Shown in pieces: positions 12,001 through 22,715 of a DNA stretch of 64,000 nucleotides (position 1 is its first letter; every line of letters starts with the position of its first letter). Position numbers and translations under genes: made by a program. The DNA is taken from positions 310,001 to 374,000 of the forward strand of contig SPDT01000008.1 of NCBI GenBank assembly GCA_008477525.1. Reading direction: 5' to 3'. The notes under the pieces are model-generated. The model saw nothing but the letters and a program-made list of their open reading frames with translations. It was not told where the DNA came from and searched no databases. This stretch comes from Hypomyces perniciosus (lineage: Eukaryota > Ascomycota > Sordariomycetes > Hypocreales > Hypocreaceae).

Positions 12001-13547
12001 TATACTTTTTAATATAATATTATGAAACAGCTACTTTTTTCTTTGCCGTTTTATATTAAAGGTTATATTTTTATATATAAATGTATTATCAAAGGTCATT
12101 AATCATTTAATAAAGCTAGTTTTATTAATATAATATAAAAATAGGTTTTTATAGTATAATAAGTTATTTCTTTAAGTTAAAAAGTCTTAATATTAGAAAA
12201 ATTAAAGAATAGAAATTTATAATATTAATATACCTTTTTTTAGCTTAAAGTATATATATTGCTTTAAAGCGCTATAATACTATTACTTTAATATATTCTA
12301 CATTTTAAAAAGCTATTATTATATTTTTATAAAGTTTAAAGTTTTATTATATTAGCTTTTTACTTTTTTATATGATTATTCATTATATATTAACTGCTAT
12401 AATAATTATATAGGTTATAAAGTTATTAATATTTTTTATATTATAAAGTAAAAGATATAATATTTAATTCTATAAAATTATTTATATTTTTTCACTTTAA
12501 AGGGTTTCATTTATTTTAAAGTAAAGTTTATTAAAAAGTATAATTATTATTTAACTTTTTAAACTTATAGTTACCTTTAAATTTAATATTATAAATTTAT
12601 TTTTAAAATTATTATGAACTTTTTAATTAAAAGTTCTTTATATAAACTAATTATTTTTATTTATAAATTTATTACTTTTCTTAATAAAGGCAATAGTTAT
12701 TTTTTTAAATACTTTAAAGTAAAAGGCATTAACTTTTTAACTATTAATTTTATAAGCTTAAACTATTTATTTATAAAATTTAATAATAAAGTTTTAAAAT
12801 AATTGATTTATTATATAGTAAATATTAAACTTTTAAGTAATAAATTATAAAAAGTTAAAAGTTTTATATTTTAAGTCTAAGAATTTAATAAAAGTTTTAT
12901 TACTTTTTTATTTTTATATTATATAATTTTTTTATTATAATATAATTAAATGTTTTTTATATTAAATTATAAGTATTATTATTTAATTAACTGCTAATAT
13001 AAAAGATATATTTATAAAAGGTATTAAAGTATTTAATATTAATTATAATATTATATAATATAATAAAATACTAGTTTATATACTTTTATTAATAATTTTT
13101 ATATCTTTATCTTTAATACTAAATTTATTTTTAAAGTTATTAATTTAATACTTTAAAGTATTATTACTTTCAGCTTTAATAAATTTATTAATTATATTAC
13201 TTTAACTTTAAACTTTATCTTAAGTAAACTTTTAGTTTTTAATAAAAGCAGTATTTTTAAATTTCTTTTATTTTAAGGCTATATTAAAGTTATACTTTTA
13301 ATTCTAAAAATAATTAAAAATAATATTAAAGAATTATTTAAATTTTAGCGCTTGAAGCTATAAAGTTAAATTATAATTATTATTATAAGCTTTTAAAATA
13401 ATATAAATATAAAGCTAATTATAACAGTAATTAATAAATCCTGCTTTTTAATTAAAATTCCTTTTCATACTTTCTATTCTCGCTTTAATATTTTTAAATT
13501 AAATATAGGCTAAGGAATTAAATATAGGTTAAAGGGTTAAACTAATA

Positions 13548-13900
13548 TATATTCTTTATTGCGAGGATATAAGCTTTTAAACTTAAGGTTTTACTATAGT
13601 CGGGGATTAGTAAATTTCCTGTAAAATATAAGGCTTTTTTATAATATTATAACTACGCTATTAGCGACTTTATTAATTTTCTTTAAGTAAAATTAATGGC
13701 TAAAAGTAATAGTATAGTTATTATAAGAAAGTATAAACTATTACAGTATATAAAATAATAAGCTAAGGTAATATTTTTATTGTGCCTTAAATAAGGCAAG
13801 AAGCTATAAGAATATAGTTTAAAGGTATAGGACTAAGTTATTATATAAGGACGCACGTAATACTGATGAGTCATTGGAGGGCAGGCTTGGTGCCGTGACA
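13548..13900 (-). repeat. Right (5') LTR of element F
   Basis: Aligns with the left LTR through shared blocks such as aaggcaagaagctataag and ggcaggctt.gtgccgt.aca. Strongly AT-shifted except for its last 60 bp. The start near 13548 is approximate; the end at 13900 is clear from the alignment. Confidence 0.65.
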
Positions 13901-14894
13901 CCGTTGGTGGGTCCTCTGGAATCCAACTAAAAGGACTTCGCCTTTTAGTTGGACACAAAAATCGTGAGCCACCGCAAAAATCGAGCCACCTAGACCTTTA
14001 CGTAAACCAGTTTAATTTCATACTGTATTTCCTATATAATCTTAACAACAACACATACTCTATCACTCTATACTATTATTGCAATACAAATCACCTCTTT
14101 TAAGCTGCAACAGCTATATTAACTGATCGCTTTTGCCTTTGTTGCCTAGGTATTAGAAAGCCCTTTTTTATTCATGCCGTCAATCTCGTCCCCCCTTTCC
14201 GGTGGCTCCGAGCTCTCACAAACGAAGAAAATGACCTCTCCTAGGCAGCCACAAGCCTTTCTGAACGATAATACGACTCCCTTATTAAGAAGAGACTAAC
14301 TGACGACGAAGCGACTGACGAACCAACTGACGAAGCGATTGACGAAGCAACTAACGAACCAACTGACGAAGAGACTGACGAAGAGACTGATAATATATAT
14401 CCTAGGCCTTTTCGCGATAAAGATAGTGTCACGGCACCGACCGTGACGCGATGTCGACGCCCTGTCACGTGAGCTCCGGTCACGTGACCAGGCCCCAACG
14501 CGTTCCTAGCTATAGCTTTCCGTAGAGCCTCAGGGCTTTCTTGCTCTCCACGGCACAACGACGATATTTGCCCTGACCTGCCTTTCCGTGCCGTGATAGA
14601 TAGTAATAATATACTAGCTAGGCTTATATAGGAGGAGCAGTAAATAGCTGTTTAGTATACGATAAAGGATAATCTAGAATGATAATAAAGCAATAGTTTT
14701 TTTTATATATAATACTGCATAAAATTATATATTTTTCTGGTTTTTATAATAGAAATTACTTTAATAGAAATGGAAGTTATCCGTATAATAAGTAAGTGGC
14801 TCGATTTTTGCGGTGGCTTACGAATTTTATATCCAACTACTCCGTAATAAAGGGCGAAGTCCTTTTAGTTGGTTTCCAGAGGACCCACCAACGG
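13901..14894. mobile_element. Terminal-inverted-repeat DNA element of about 1 kb, non-autonomous
   Basis: The first 42 bases, beginning ccgttggtgggtcctctgga, recur inverted at 14853-14894 with one mismatch. A second inverted block containing gccaccgcaaaaatcgagcc lies inside the termini (13968-13987 and its complement near 14799-14818), so the imperfect inverted termini reach about 90 bp. Inside the left terminus is a perfect 12-bp-arm hairpin (ccaactaaaagg ... ccttttagttgg). The interior has no transposase frame, only a degenerate acidic-coding tandem repeat. The flanks (aca on the left, gtacag on the right) show no clear duplication. This is a MITE-like or deleted element whose superfamily I cannot name. 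Confidence 0.75.
14290..14400 (+). repeat. Degenerate 12-bp tandem repeat
   Basis: About eight to nine units of the type gacgaagcaact. On the plus strand they read as repeated T-D-E-A/P/E residues (acidic); on the minus strand they appear as a serine/valine/alanine run in a 105-codon frame (14241-14558). No start codon joins the acidic frame to a longer protein, because stops precede it. Confidence 0.6.
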
Positions 14895-15130
14895 GTACAG
14901 TGGGGAGCAAAAAGAAACGGTAAAACTACAAAACCCTATATAAATTCATTGGTTTTAAAAATCTATATAAACTCGAATATAATAGCTATAATTTTATAGA
15001 ATTAATTATCACTACAATATTACTTAAATGTTATATTCTTGTCATTACTTTTGTTTTAAAAACTTCCTGTAATTAATATCTAAATTTCAAAGTTTACCTC
15101 TTAAATCCTTAACAATTTTTTTGTTTGATA

Positions 15131-15243
15131 AACGCTGTAATTATAGGGGGTAAATGCTATATTATTCACTAAAAAATAAACCGCTATAATTATAGCGCCT
15201 ATCCCCTATAATTACAGTGCTTATCCCCTATAATTACAGCGTT
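15131..15243. mobile_element. 113-bp MITE with 19-bp inverted termini
   Basis: Begins aacgctgtaattatagggg and ends with the exact reverse complement, flanked on both sides by the dinucleotide TA, as in Tc1/mariner-derived MITEs. Additional internal copies of the terminus (15183-15200 and 15203-15221) give it a multi-armed inverted-repeat structure. The surrounding 14895-15436 is AT-rich and otherwise empty. Confidence 0.72.
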
Positions 15244-15681
15244 TAATTCTTGCCCCTCATTTACTTTCCAACATTAAAGTATATAGTAAAATAATTATTT
15301 CAAAACTCTATATCTCTATCCCAATAAAAATTAAAATTGTATAATTAAAATATAATAATAAGGAATATATAAAGATTTAGTGTTAATTTTTTAATATGGA
15401 TTATAATATAAATATCTTGAGTTTATAAGGCTAAAAATGGCTATTTTTGTATATGTTATAGGGTATTACCGTTACTTTTTTCGAGGCACTGTAGTACGAG
15501 TACTACTCCAAAAAAAAAACCTTGGCCAAGCCGACGACAAAAGCGACAAAGAGAACTGGCGTGCGCTTAAGTCCGCCGCTCAACAACCGCCCCAGCTTCT
15601 TGGCATCTCAGAACTTAGAATGTATGTACAGCACTATATATATGTGTTGAAGGCTTGAACAACAAGCCAGCAGTATATAAT

Positions 15682-15963
15682 AAGGCTCCTAGCAAAGCAT
15701 TCTAGCAAGAGGCAGAGTACAGGAAACGGTACAAGGTCAATCTTGCAATACTAGACTTTGCAGGGGAAGTGAGCTTCGTGAGTAAAAGGAGGTTCCCGGA
15801 GGTTTATGCAGTGAGGTCGCTCTTTAAGCATGGAGAAAACGAGATGACGCCCAAGCTGGGCTAACTATGACATGTAAACATTGTTTCTGCCATCGAGGCA
15901 TTCACCGAGGGCGAAAAGCTCGATGTCGTGTTTGATGGGATGTGCCTGTCCTTGGACCAATCG
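15682..15963 (+). pseudogene. Fragment of a protein-kinase-like gene
   Basis: One frame over 94 codons reads like part of the N-lobe of a fungal serine/threonine kinase: KVNLAILDFAGEVSFVSK, then YAVRSLFKHGENEM, HVNIVSAIEAFTEGEKLDVV and MCLSLDQ. The H-x-N-I-V ... L-x-V-V pattern corresponds to the helix C to hinge region. In-frame stops interrupt it at two or more places (for example just before and after the leucine preceding HVNIV), and neither the ATP-binding loop nor the catalytic HRD/DFG region was found. It is a dead fragment. The 73-codon frame just upstream (15437-15658) is not recognised. Confidence 0.55.
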
Positions 15964-16308
15964 TAAGGTCTCCTGCTTTTCCGAGCGCAAAGGAAATTGG
16001 GACGATTATGGCACAGGTAGGGCAGCACTACGACTACGGCTACCATCACCGCGATACAGAGCAGCGGAACTAACAGCATTATTACAAGGTTAAAAAAGTC
16101 AAGTATGTTGGGGAAAAAAAGATGTTGCTATATCATTTTAATCTAGCTAATAAAAAGGCCATTTTGAAGCTTGAAGCCAAAAGGAATAACGACCTAAAAG
16201 GGAAGAGACAAATAAAAATAAGGGAAGGACCACATCCCTTATAAAACTGTAATACAATATAACTTCGAGCTCTTAATCTCAATCCATTGCTACTTAGGAC
16301 CCCTAGAC

Positions 16309-16735
16309 TTAATTACAGAAAATCCTAGTATACTTCACGTTCTTATTGGAGTTCTTAAAACACTGCCAGATATTGGGGGTAATAGTCAAATCTGGAGGTC
16401 CAGGAGGTCCTCCATTTCCTGCAATACCGCAGTTGCTATCGACATCGAAATTAAGAGTCGCATGGCAGTCGCCAGGGAACAACATAAGGTTGACTCTGAA
16501 ACTGCCGAAACCACTGCCCCATAGCTTGCATTTTTCGGTCACCGAGCCAGGACCACCGTTTTGATGTTGGCAGTTGTCGTCGGAATAAGTTGTAAGTTGA
16601 AGTGCTGCGCTTGCTGCGGCATAGCCACTGAAGAGAAGGACTGCTGCAACAGCAGGAGTAAAAGTCTAGTATAAGCTATTAGCCAGCGGTTATATCTAGT
16701 TAGGTAATGACAGCATTTACCGTGAACTGGACCAT
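16309..16735 (-). CDS. Small secreted cysteine-rich protein (123 aa, two exons)
   Basis: Minus strand. Exon 1 is 16735-16721 (ATG plus four codons), intron 16720-16666 (55 nt, GTAAAT...CTAG, with a CTAAC branch site), exon 2 16665-16309. Without the intron the second exon has no start codon; with it the product opens MVQFT and continues into a hydrophobic signal peptide (PAVAAVLLFSGYAAASA) cleaved near residue 23-25. The mature part is about 99 aa with six cysteines (in the contexts DNCQ, EKCK, GDCH, SNCG, WQCF and IFCN), enough for three disulfides, and a Gly/Pro-rich stretch before the fifth. I recognise no named family. Small secreted Cys-rich proteins in repeat-rich fungal DNA are often effectors or antimicrobial proteins, but that role is only an inference. 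A TATA-like element lies about 85 bp upstream of the start. Confidence 0.72.
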
Positions 16736-16818
16736 TTTGAGTCTTTTATAATGGTAGATTTCGAATAATAGAGCGAGGTATTTAGAATTGCGATGAAATA
16801 TAAAGGAGCCATAGAACC

Positions 16819-16826
16819 TTTATATA
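16819..16826 (-). promoter_or_regulatory. TATA-like box of the small secreted protein gene
   Basis: The minus strand reads agtatataaaggttc, placing TATATAAA about 85-90 bp before the ATG at 16735, a usual fungal spacing. Confidence 0.5.
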
Positions 16827-17202
16827 CTTTGACTTTACCCTCAAAATGTTTCTAATAAGTACTAATAGCGCAGTTTTCGCTAGCGCTACTAGAAATTCCT
16901 ACCCCTACAGTTTTTACTATACTAGCCCCTTGAAAAATAGCGGTGTATTTAGTTATAAACTCGTGTATCATATAATGGATTGGAAGCTTTCTTGCAGAGA
17001 CAACGGTACAATAACTTGAGGCAAGTATAGATAAGAGCGTTAAAAGAGCGTTGCTTATCTACTTTACTAGGACACGAGATGGGCCTCAGCGGCGCCCGAG
17101 TAACGCCAGTACTCTATAGGTATAGTGGGCTTCCAAAAGTGACGATCCTATACTTTAAAGGAACATGATCGTCGTTTTTGCAATCTCACTGTCACATTAG
17201 TA

Positions 17203-17396
17203 CGTACACCTAAACTATCTCTAGCGCCTAAAGGAAATCTATGTATTAGAGAGTGGTTTGCCCTCACTACGCTCGCGGCCTCTACATGGGGCTGCCATAT
17301 AACCAAAGCTAGAGAAATATACACCAAGGTAGTTAAGGGTGCAATAGCATGGCCCAACAACTCGCCACGGAACAGTCGAAGTGCCTGCGCGCTGTA
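17203..17396 (+). pseudogene. Relic of a Tad1-like LINE reverse transcriptase
   Basis: One plus-strand frame reads RTPKLSLAPKGNLCIREWFA, LTTLAASTWGCHITKAREIY and TKVVKGAIAWPNNSP, then meets stops. The block with ST-W-G....KAR.IY..VV..AI resembles the end of the reverse-transcriptase domain of fungal Tad-clade LINEs. Weaker in-phase remains continue to about 17660 with many stops. The minus-strand frames of 92 and 118 codons here (17148-17426, 17458-17814) look like shadows. Confidence 0.4.
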
Positions 17397-18047
17397 ATAA
17401 GAAAATAAGAACGTACAGAGCCACACCTATTAGACGATTGAGACTGAAGCAGCCGTCCTACTCCTTGAATCCTACTCCTTCAACTATACTACCTGCTTGA
17501 ACAAGGGTGGCGAATATCCACCGAAGAATCAAATTAAGTGGAATAGCCGATTGGATCGAGCTCGCCTGGGCGACGGTAGCCAAGGTACTTAAAAAGAGGA
17601 AATGGAGGAAACCAGGCACCGACCGGCTGTAATAGTGGTGCCCGAGGAATCTTACCCCTAACGGAGCCCTGGAGAAGTAGTAGATATATAATAGTACTAC
17701 TGGTACTAAAGAATTTGGTAATTGACGAGCTGCCCGAATCGGAAAAGCCGACCCGATAGTTCTCGGTACGCGGATACGAAGTATAATATACAGTCTATAC
17801 CCTGAATGTTCCACACTTGACTATCTGAACCCACTTATTGTAGCGGTACGTACCCTTCTATTAATCGCCTACAAGTAAATTATAAATGATTGATACAGTT
17901 AAGATAACAATATTTAATAAAATATTAAGAATATAATTATAAATAAATAAATAAAAATTATAGATAATTTAAAGAATTAAAAGTTTTAGCCTTTTTACAT
18001 TAATTAATATATTTATTTCTTTGAAAATAAATTATTATTAAGGCTAT

Positions 18048-18309
18048 TGTCAGGAGACCGGAAGCTCCGGAGCTCTCTTGGTATTATATGGGCCAGAATA
18101 CATATATAAGAGCAACTATAGTCCCCGAAGATATAGAACTTCAGAGACCAGTAAACTACTGCTGCTACACCTAACTACTAGTTTCTGGCCCATTACCTGC
18201 TTGTTAGCACTTATTTTCCCTCTAAGTGACTGCTCTTCAACCTCCTTTACTCTTCCCTAGGGTCGCAGCCCCTCGCCCGATCCGTCTACCCCAAAGAGGG
18301 TCTCTGACA
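18048..18309 (+). repeat. Solo LTR, family B
   Basis: 262 bp, TGTCAGGAGACCGGAAG to GGGTCTCTGACA, with TG...CA ends and a perfect 5-bp duplication gctat at 18043-18047 and 18310-18314. Its reverse complement matches the two LTRs of the full-length element at 41643-48768. It ends about 530 bp before the start codon of the amidase gene, so it may lie in that gene's upstream region. Confidence 0.92.
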
Positions 18310-18840
18310 GCTATAAGCAATAGTTATATTCCCACAGATCAGTACTTTTAGGTACATAGGAAACACTTGCCTTAGCATATTCTTTATCTTTAAGACCTAG
18401 TCCCTTGAAGTACTATTAATCGCGGGGAGGGCTTTTTATTGGCCAAAAACCGGTTAAGATGTACACGCTAATGAAACATTCAGGGGGTAGACTGTACTTC
18501 GTACACAGTCCATATCTACACGTTGGCTGTTCGTAACAGGCACTCCAGAATCCTCATGTGATGATTAAATATCTCTGTTGAGAATGAGACTCTATGGAAA
18601 CACATGAGTGATGGATATAAGAAGAAAAAAACGATACGAAAAGGCACTGATTTTGCTTGTCCAGTGAGATTGTAATTACCTAGGTAGAAGGCGCTCGATT
18701 GAGCTACGCACTGCTAAATTTTTGAAAGAGGAGGCGATGCCCATTTTTTTCATAATCCAGCGTTCAAGGAGGCTGGCTCTTCGACAAGTCAAATCCGCTT
18801 ACTTCTCTGCCCCCCGATTACTATCACTTCGAGGATTCAG

Positions 18841-20417
18841 ATGTCATTCATCATGAGACGAGTCATTCCAATCGCCCGCCAGGCCAAGAGGCAGTACTCC
18901 GCTTCCAGCTTCCCCATCCCGCGGTCCGGCCTCCGTATCAATGCTGACAGGCTCCTGGAAACGATTCACCACACATGCCAATGGGGCTCTGCTCATCGAT
19001 ATGGCAGGTTCGTATTCGAAGAGGGTAGTATATTCGATCATAAAGGGGAAATCTTTGCTGACACCGGCATCAATGGCCTTGCTGCAGCGGTCCGACTGAA
19101 ACGGGCATGTCACGCTTGGCCCTCTCGGATGACGATGCTCGTGCGAGGGACTGGTTTGCGGTGGAGACGCAGAAGCTGGGGTGCAGTCTCACCGTGGACC
19201 AGATGGGAAATATGTTTGCGGCGCAGCGTGGGTCAGCGCCAAAATCTACGCCCATGATCGCCATGGGTAGTCATCTCGACACGCAGCCTCGAGGTGGCAG
19301 GTATGATGGCATATTGGGGGTCGTCGCCGCCGTCGAGGTTTTACGCACGCTTGCAGAGAATGGATACAAGACCTTCCACGATATCGGGGTCATCAACTGG
19401 ACCAAGTCAGTCCAAACACCCGACCTCAGTTCTGCTGTTCCCTTCTAGCTAATATGTTAGTAGTGAAGAAGGAGCTAGGTTTCCCAAGTCCATGATGGCA
19501 TCTGGAGTATGGGCCGGTGATATCCCGGTAGAAAAAGCATACGCCTTGGCGGACATCTTTGATCCATCGGCCACGGTCAAGTCGGAGCTACAACGACATG
19601 GTCTCATCGGAGATGTTGCATGCTCTAGCGATTTGTTGACTGGATATCCCCTTGGTGCTCACTTCGAACTACATATCGAGCAAGGGCCCATTCTAGAGGA
19701 AACAGGGAAGAAGATTGGCGTTGTGCTAGGCGCCCAGGCATATCGATGGCTTACATTTACTGTGACTGGTCGTGACGCGCACACTGGCACGACACCCCTC
19801 AAGATGCGTAGCGACCCTCTGCTGGCTGCCTCCAAGATGATTGCCTCCTCCAATGCGATTGCGAAAAGCCTAGGAGGCCTGGCATCTACTGGGGTGATCA
19901 AGATTCCCCCGAGCTCATCTACCAACACCATCGCATCACAAGTGACCTTCACTTTGGACATTCGACACCCGGATGACGGGGTTGTGGATACTCTGCAGCG
20001 GCTTTGTCTCGAGTCGTTCGAGTCCATTGCAAAGGAAGACGGCAGGGGTGTCAAATTCAGTTGGACGCTGGACACTGACTCTCCTGCCGCTAAATTTGAC
20101 ACGGATTGCATTAAGATGGTAGAAAAGGCAGCAACCAACTTGGTTGGACCGGATGGGTGGTTACATTTGACGAGTGGAGCTGGCCACGACAGTGTCAACA
20201 CAAGCAAGCGGTGCCCGACGACTATGATTTTTGTTCCCTGCAAGGATGGAGTCAGTCACCATCCCGAAGAGTACTGCAGTCCCGAGGATTGGTATGCAAT
20301 CAAACTCCGAGAACCCTACAACAAGCCAAGATTTGCTAACGAGCCCTTAGTGCCTTGGGAACCCAGACTCTTCTTGAAGCTGTGGTTAATTATGACAGCC
20401 TTGGATCCGAAAAATGA
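18841..20417 (+). CDS. Zn-dependent amidase/carbamoylase, M20 family (N-carbamoyl-L-amino-acid hydrolase / beta-ureidopropionase type)
   Basis: Four exons: 18841-19007, 19088-19405, 19464-20291 and 20351-20417, joined by introns of 80, 58 and 59 nt with GT-AG ends; the last has a CTAAC branch site. The sum is 1,380 nt, 459 aa, a normal family length. Metal ligands of the di-zinc M20 amidases are visible: MGSHLDTQPRGGRYDG (H118, D129), NEEG across the second intron (E163/E164), HIEQGP (H232), GRDAHTGTTP (H268), and a C-terminal AGHDSV...SHHPEEYCSPED block. The family hydrolyses N-carbamoyl or related amide bonds, in hydantoin, pyrimidine or ureide breakdown. The Arg-rich, acid-free first 25 residues (RRVIPIARQAKRQYSAS) could be a mitochondrial presequence. 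All reading frames close cleanly, so the gene appears functional. The exact substrate is unknown. Confidence 0.88.
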
Positions 20418-21689
20418 ACCCTACGTGACATGACCTCCGAAGCTAATGCGCCATTTGAAGACGATGTTCTGGCTAACTAGGGCTTCGACTGGGACAGGTT
20501 GAAGGATGTTATCTATATAAGGAATGGTGCTAAAAATAACAGTGGTTCGCTTTTTAAGCCTTCTTTAATTGCATTCTCAGGGCTTCAAGTTCTGACTTGG
20601 CTTTTTTTGTGGTCAGCAATCAACTATTTATAGCCTTGCGCCCGGCCAAAGGTTCCATAGACTTTTAGGAAGAAAATCACAATTCTCGATTACGTATCAC
20701 AAATGCTAGTTTAGTACAAGACCCATATCCCGATTTTACTCGTACATATACGTCTGCATTATTGACCAATTAGAAAATTAGGATATAGGTGCTGTACGAA
20801 GTACTAAACCAACATTTTTAATCCTTGCGGCCCGGACTAGGGACCCCGGCTCCTAGTCCGATAAAAGAAGGACACTTCCCCCGAAGATGGAAGGGAAGGA
20901 ATGTCAGTGATCAATACTACAGTCACCTACCTGCTCACTCCCTACCTGTTAAGCCACAGCGTCTCGGATCCTTCCCAGACTCCCTCACTCTTCTCTTGTG
21001 CCTGTGTCTCAGACAATTACATTCGTCGGACGCTACGACTATCACTTCGTCTATATTCTGTGCTTCAAATAATAGTGCGTTTGTCCTTCATCAGCGTATG
21101 AGTCAACGTCAACTCTTGCTCTTGCAACTAGTAGTTGCACGACTGCTTCATATCCATCGAGCTTATGTTATATGTTCAGCACCCCCATCCCATTTCAACG
21201 TTGCTCCCCTCTTATCACTCATCTACATGCTACTTATGTATAGCTCATATGATCGGGTGAGGAAACAACATAAGAAGTTCGAATTGAGGGGGTGGCTCAT
21301 TTAGCAGCCACTTGAAAACGTCAAAAGTGTACGCCTTTTGAGAGCCATATTCTGCGATAAAAAATCACAAATTATGAAGTGAGAGTGATGTAATACCTTG
21401 CGTCGCGTTTGAGGAAAGAGGTGGGTCACAAACGTCAGAAGCCGTGTGTGGAATCAAAATGACGAGATATTTCACTCAGAGCGTTTAAAAATTAACTTTT
21501 TAGCATATTCAATTGGTGTCATTTAATGACTTCGCATGTTGCCGCCACACATATAAGTATCGCCTTGGGACCACTTTTATCAATTATTTGGAGTATTAAA
21601 GTTGACTCATGAAAAACTGCCTCTGGCAGAGCCTTTGATACCATAATTGACCCCCAAGGCCAACTACAGAAGACACAACCACGATAAAT
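20418..21689. other. Intergenic stretch without a supported gene
   Basis: Holds the 3' flank of the amidase gene, a GC-rich hairpin at about 20834-20859 (ggactagg ... cctagtcc) and a palindrome gtacgaagtac near 20793. A 159-codon frame at 20825-21304 has no recognisable domain, is pyrimidine-rich and includes a microsatellite-like coding bias; I do not call it. The last 360 bp should contain the promoter of the MDR gene. Confidence 0.4.
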
Positions 21690-22715
21690 ATGCCCGATAC
21701 TATGAAGGCCATCGTTATCTCTGCTTTCGGCCCTGTCGAGAACTTGATCATACAGAATGTTCCTAAGCCCGCCGCCACCCGAGATACGGCACTGATTCAC
21801 ATCAAGGCCTTCGGTATCAATCATGCAGAAATACACATGCGTCGAGGGGAGTGGGCTGAATCAGTACCTATCAGCGGTATTGAATGTGTTGGGATAATAG
21901 AGGATTGCCCAGGAGGTGAATTTAAAGCAGGTACACCCGTCGCCTCATTCATGGGAGGCCTTGGACGAACGATTCCAGGAAGTTATGCCCAGTACACAGT
22001 TGCGAGTGTCAACAACATTGTTGTTCTTGGAGACTCGGAAGAAGAACTGCCACTTTCTTGGGCTGAGTTAGCGGCATTGCCTGAAAGCTATGCTACAGCA
22101 TGGACATGCTTGTTTAGAAACCTCGCAATTGAGAGGGACCACAAGCTTCTGATCCGAGGTGCCACATCCGCGTTGGGAAGGGCGGCAGTTAACCTTGCAG
22201 TCGAAGCCGGTGCTATCGTCACAGCTACGACCCGAAGCGAGAACAAGTTTGATCAATTGAAGGCCTCGGGTGTCTCCGATGTCATTCTGGAAGACTCTGG
22301 GCTCGCTCAGCGTTTAAAGGAGCAGGGGAAAACGGAAAAGTTCGACCGTATCCTGGAACTGATTGGTAACAGCACCGTTGTTGAGTCGTTGGCCTTGGTT
22401 AAACGGGATGGCAGGCTATGTCTAGCAGGATGGTTGGGCGGACTCGATCCTATCAAGGGACCTGGGCCATTGCCAGGATTCAACCCGCTTTTGCAGATGG
22501 CAAGTGGCGTTCATTTTAATTTTTTTGGGAGTTTCGTGTTTGGGGGTCCAGAATTTCCAGTATCTGATGTTCCGCTCAAAACGATTGTTCAGAGCATTGC
22601 CGACTCAAAATTCAGCGCCCAACCGTCCAAGATATTTGCGTTTAATGAGATTCAGCAGGCTCACAGGCTAATGGAAGAAGGACGCGCAGAAGGAAAGATG
22701 GCTGTTATTGTATAA
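21690..22715 (+). CDS. Quinone-oxidoreductase-like MDR protein (zinc-independent)
   Basis: A single 341-codon exon starting MPDTMKAIVISAFGPVENL. The N-terminal GroES-like part (about residues 1-125) has GINHAEIHMRRGEW and ISGIECVGI where quinone reductases have N-x-x-D-x-x-x-R-G and G-x-E-x-x-G. No zinc-binding cysteines are present, which separates it from the alcohol dehydrogenase at the left edge. The Rossmann part carries LLIRGATSALGRAA (residues about 154-166), the NADP-binding motif in its A-x-x-G-x-x-G variant. The C-terminus (FNEIQQAHRLMEEGRAEGKM) is typical of the family. It probably reduces quinones or enones with NADPH in the cytosol. It follows the amidase on the same strand, 1.27 kb apart. 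No frame defect. Confidence 0.85.
   Translation: MPDTMKAIVISAFGPVENLIIQNVPKPAATRDTALIHIKAFGINHAEIHMRRGEWAESVPISGIECVGIIEDCPGGEFKAGTPVASFMGGLGRTIPGSYAQYTVASVNNIVVLGDSEEELPLSWAELAALPESYATAWTCLFRNLAIERDHKLLIRGATSALGRAAVNLAVEAGAIVTATTRSENKFDQLKASGVSDVILEDSGLAQRLKEQGKTEKFDRILELIGNSTVVESLALVKRDGRLCLAGWLGGLDPIKGPGPLPGFNPLLQMASGVHFNFFGSFVFGGPEFPVSDVPLKTIVQSIADSKFSAQPSKIFAFNEIQQAHRLMEEGRAEGKMAVIV

Larger units (their letters stand above)
6563..13900 (-). mobile_element. RIP-degraded LTR retrotransposon, family F
   Basis: Two direct repeats bound a 7.3-kb element: a left LTR at 6563-6904 and a right LTR at about 13548-13900. Both end in matching sequence (GCCGTAACA / GCCGTGACA) and the left begins TGTTACGCC, giving TG...CA ends with a short inverted repeat. 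Just inside the left LTR the plus strand reads accccctcg, the complement of a polypurine tract, so the element is coded on the minus strand and the left LTR is its 3' LTR. The interior is extremely AT-rich with stops in all frames, and I could not place a conserved pol motif. A solo LTR of family E interrupts it at 8485-9064. The 5-bp flanks (ggaac and ccgtt) do not match, so the insertion junction was altered. Confidence 0.72.

Noticed and set aside
14241..14558. 105-codon Ser/Val-rich minus-strand frame
   Set aside because: Antisense of a 12-bp tandem repeat in a non-autonomous TIR element; the plus-strand acidic reading has no start either.
17148..17814. Two minus-strand frames of 92 and 118 codons with hydrophobic content
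   Set aside because: The plus strand there reads as a LINE reverse-transcriptase relic, which explains the sequence better.
20825..21304. 159-codon plus-strand frame between amidase and MDR genes
   Set aside because: Pyrimidine-rich sequence typical of UTR or promoter; no family resemblance; a hairpin sits at its start.
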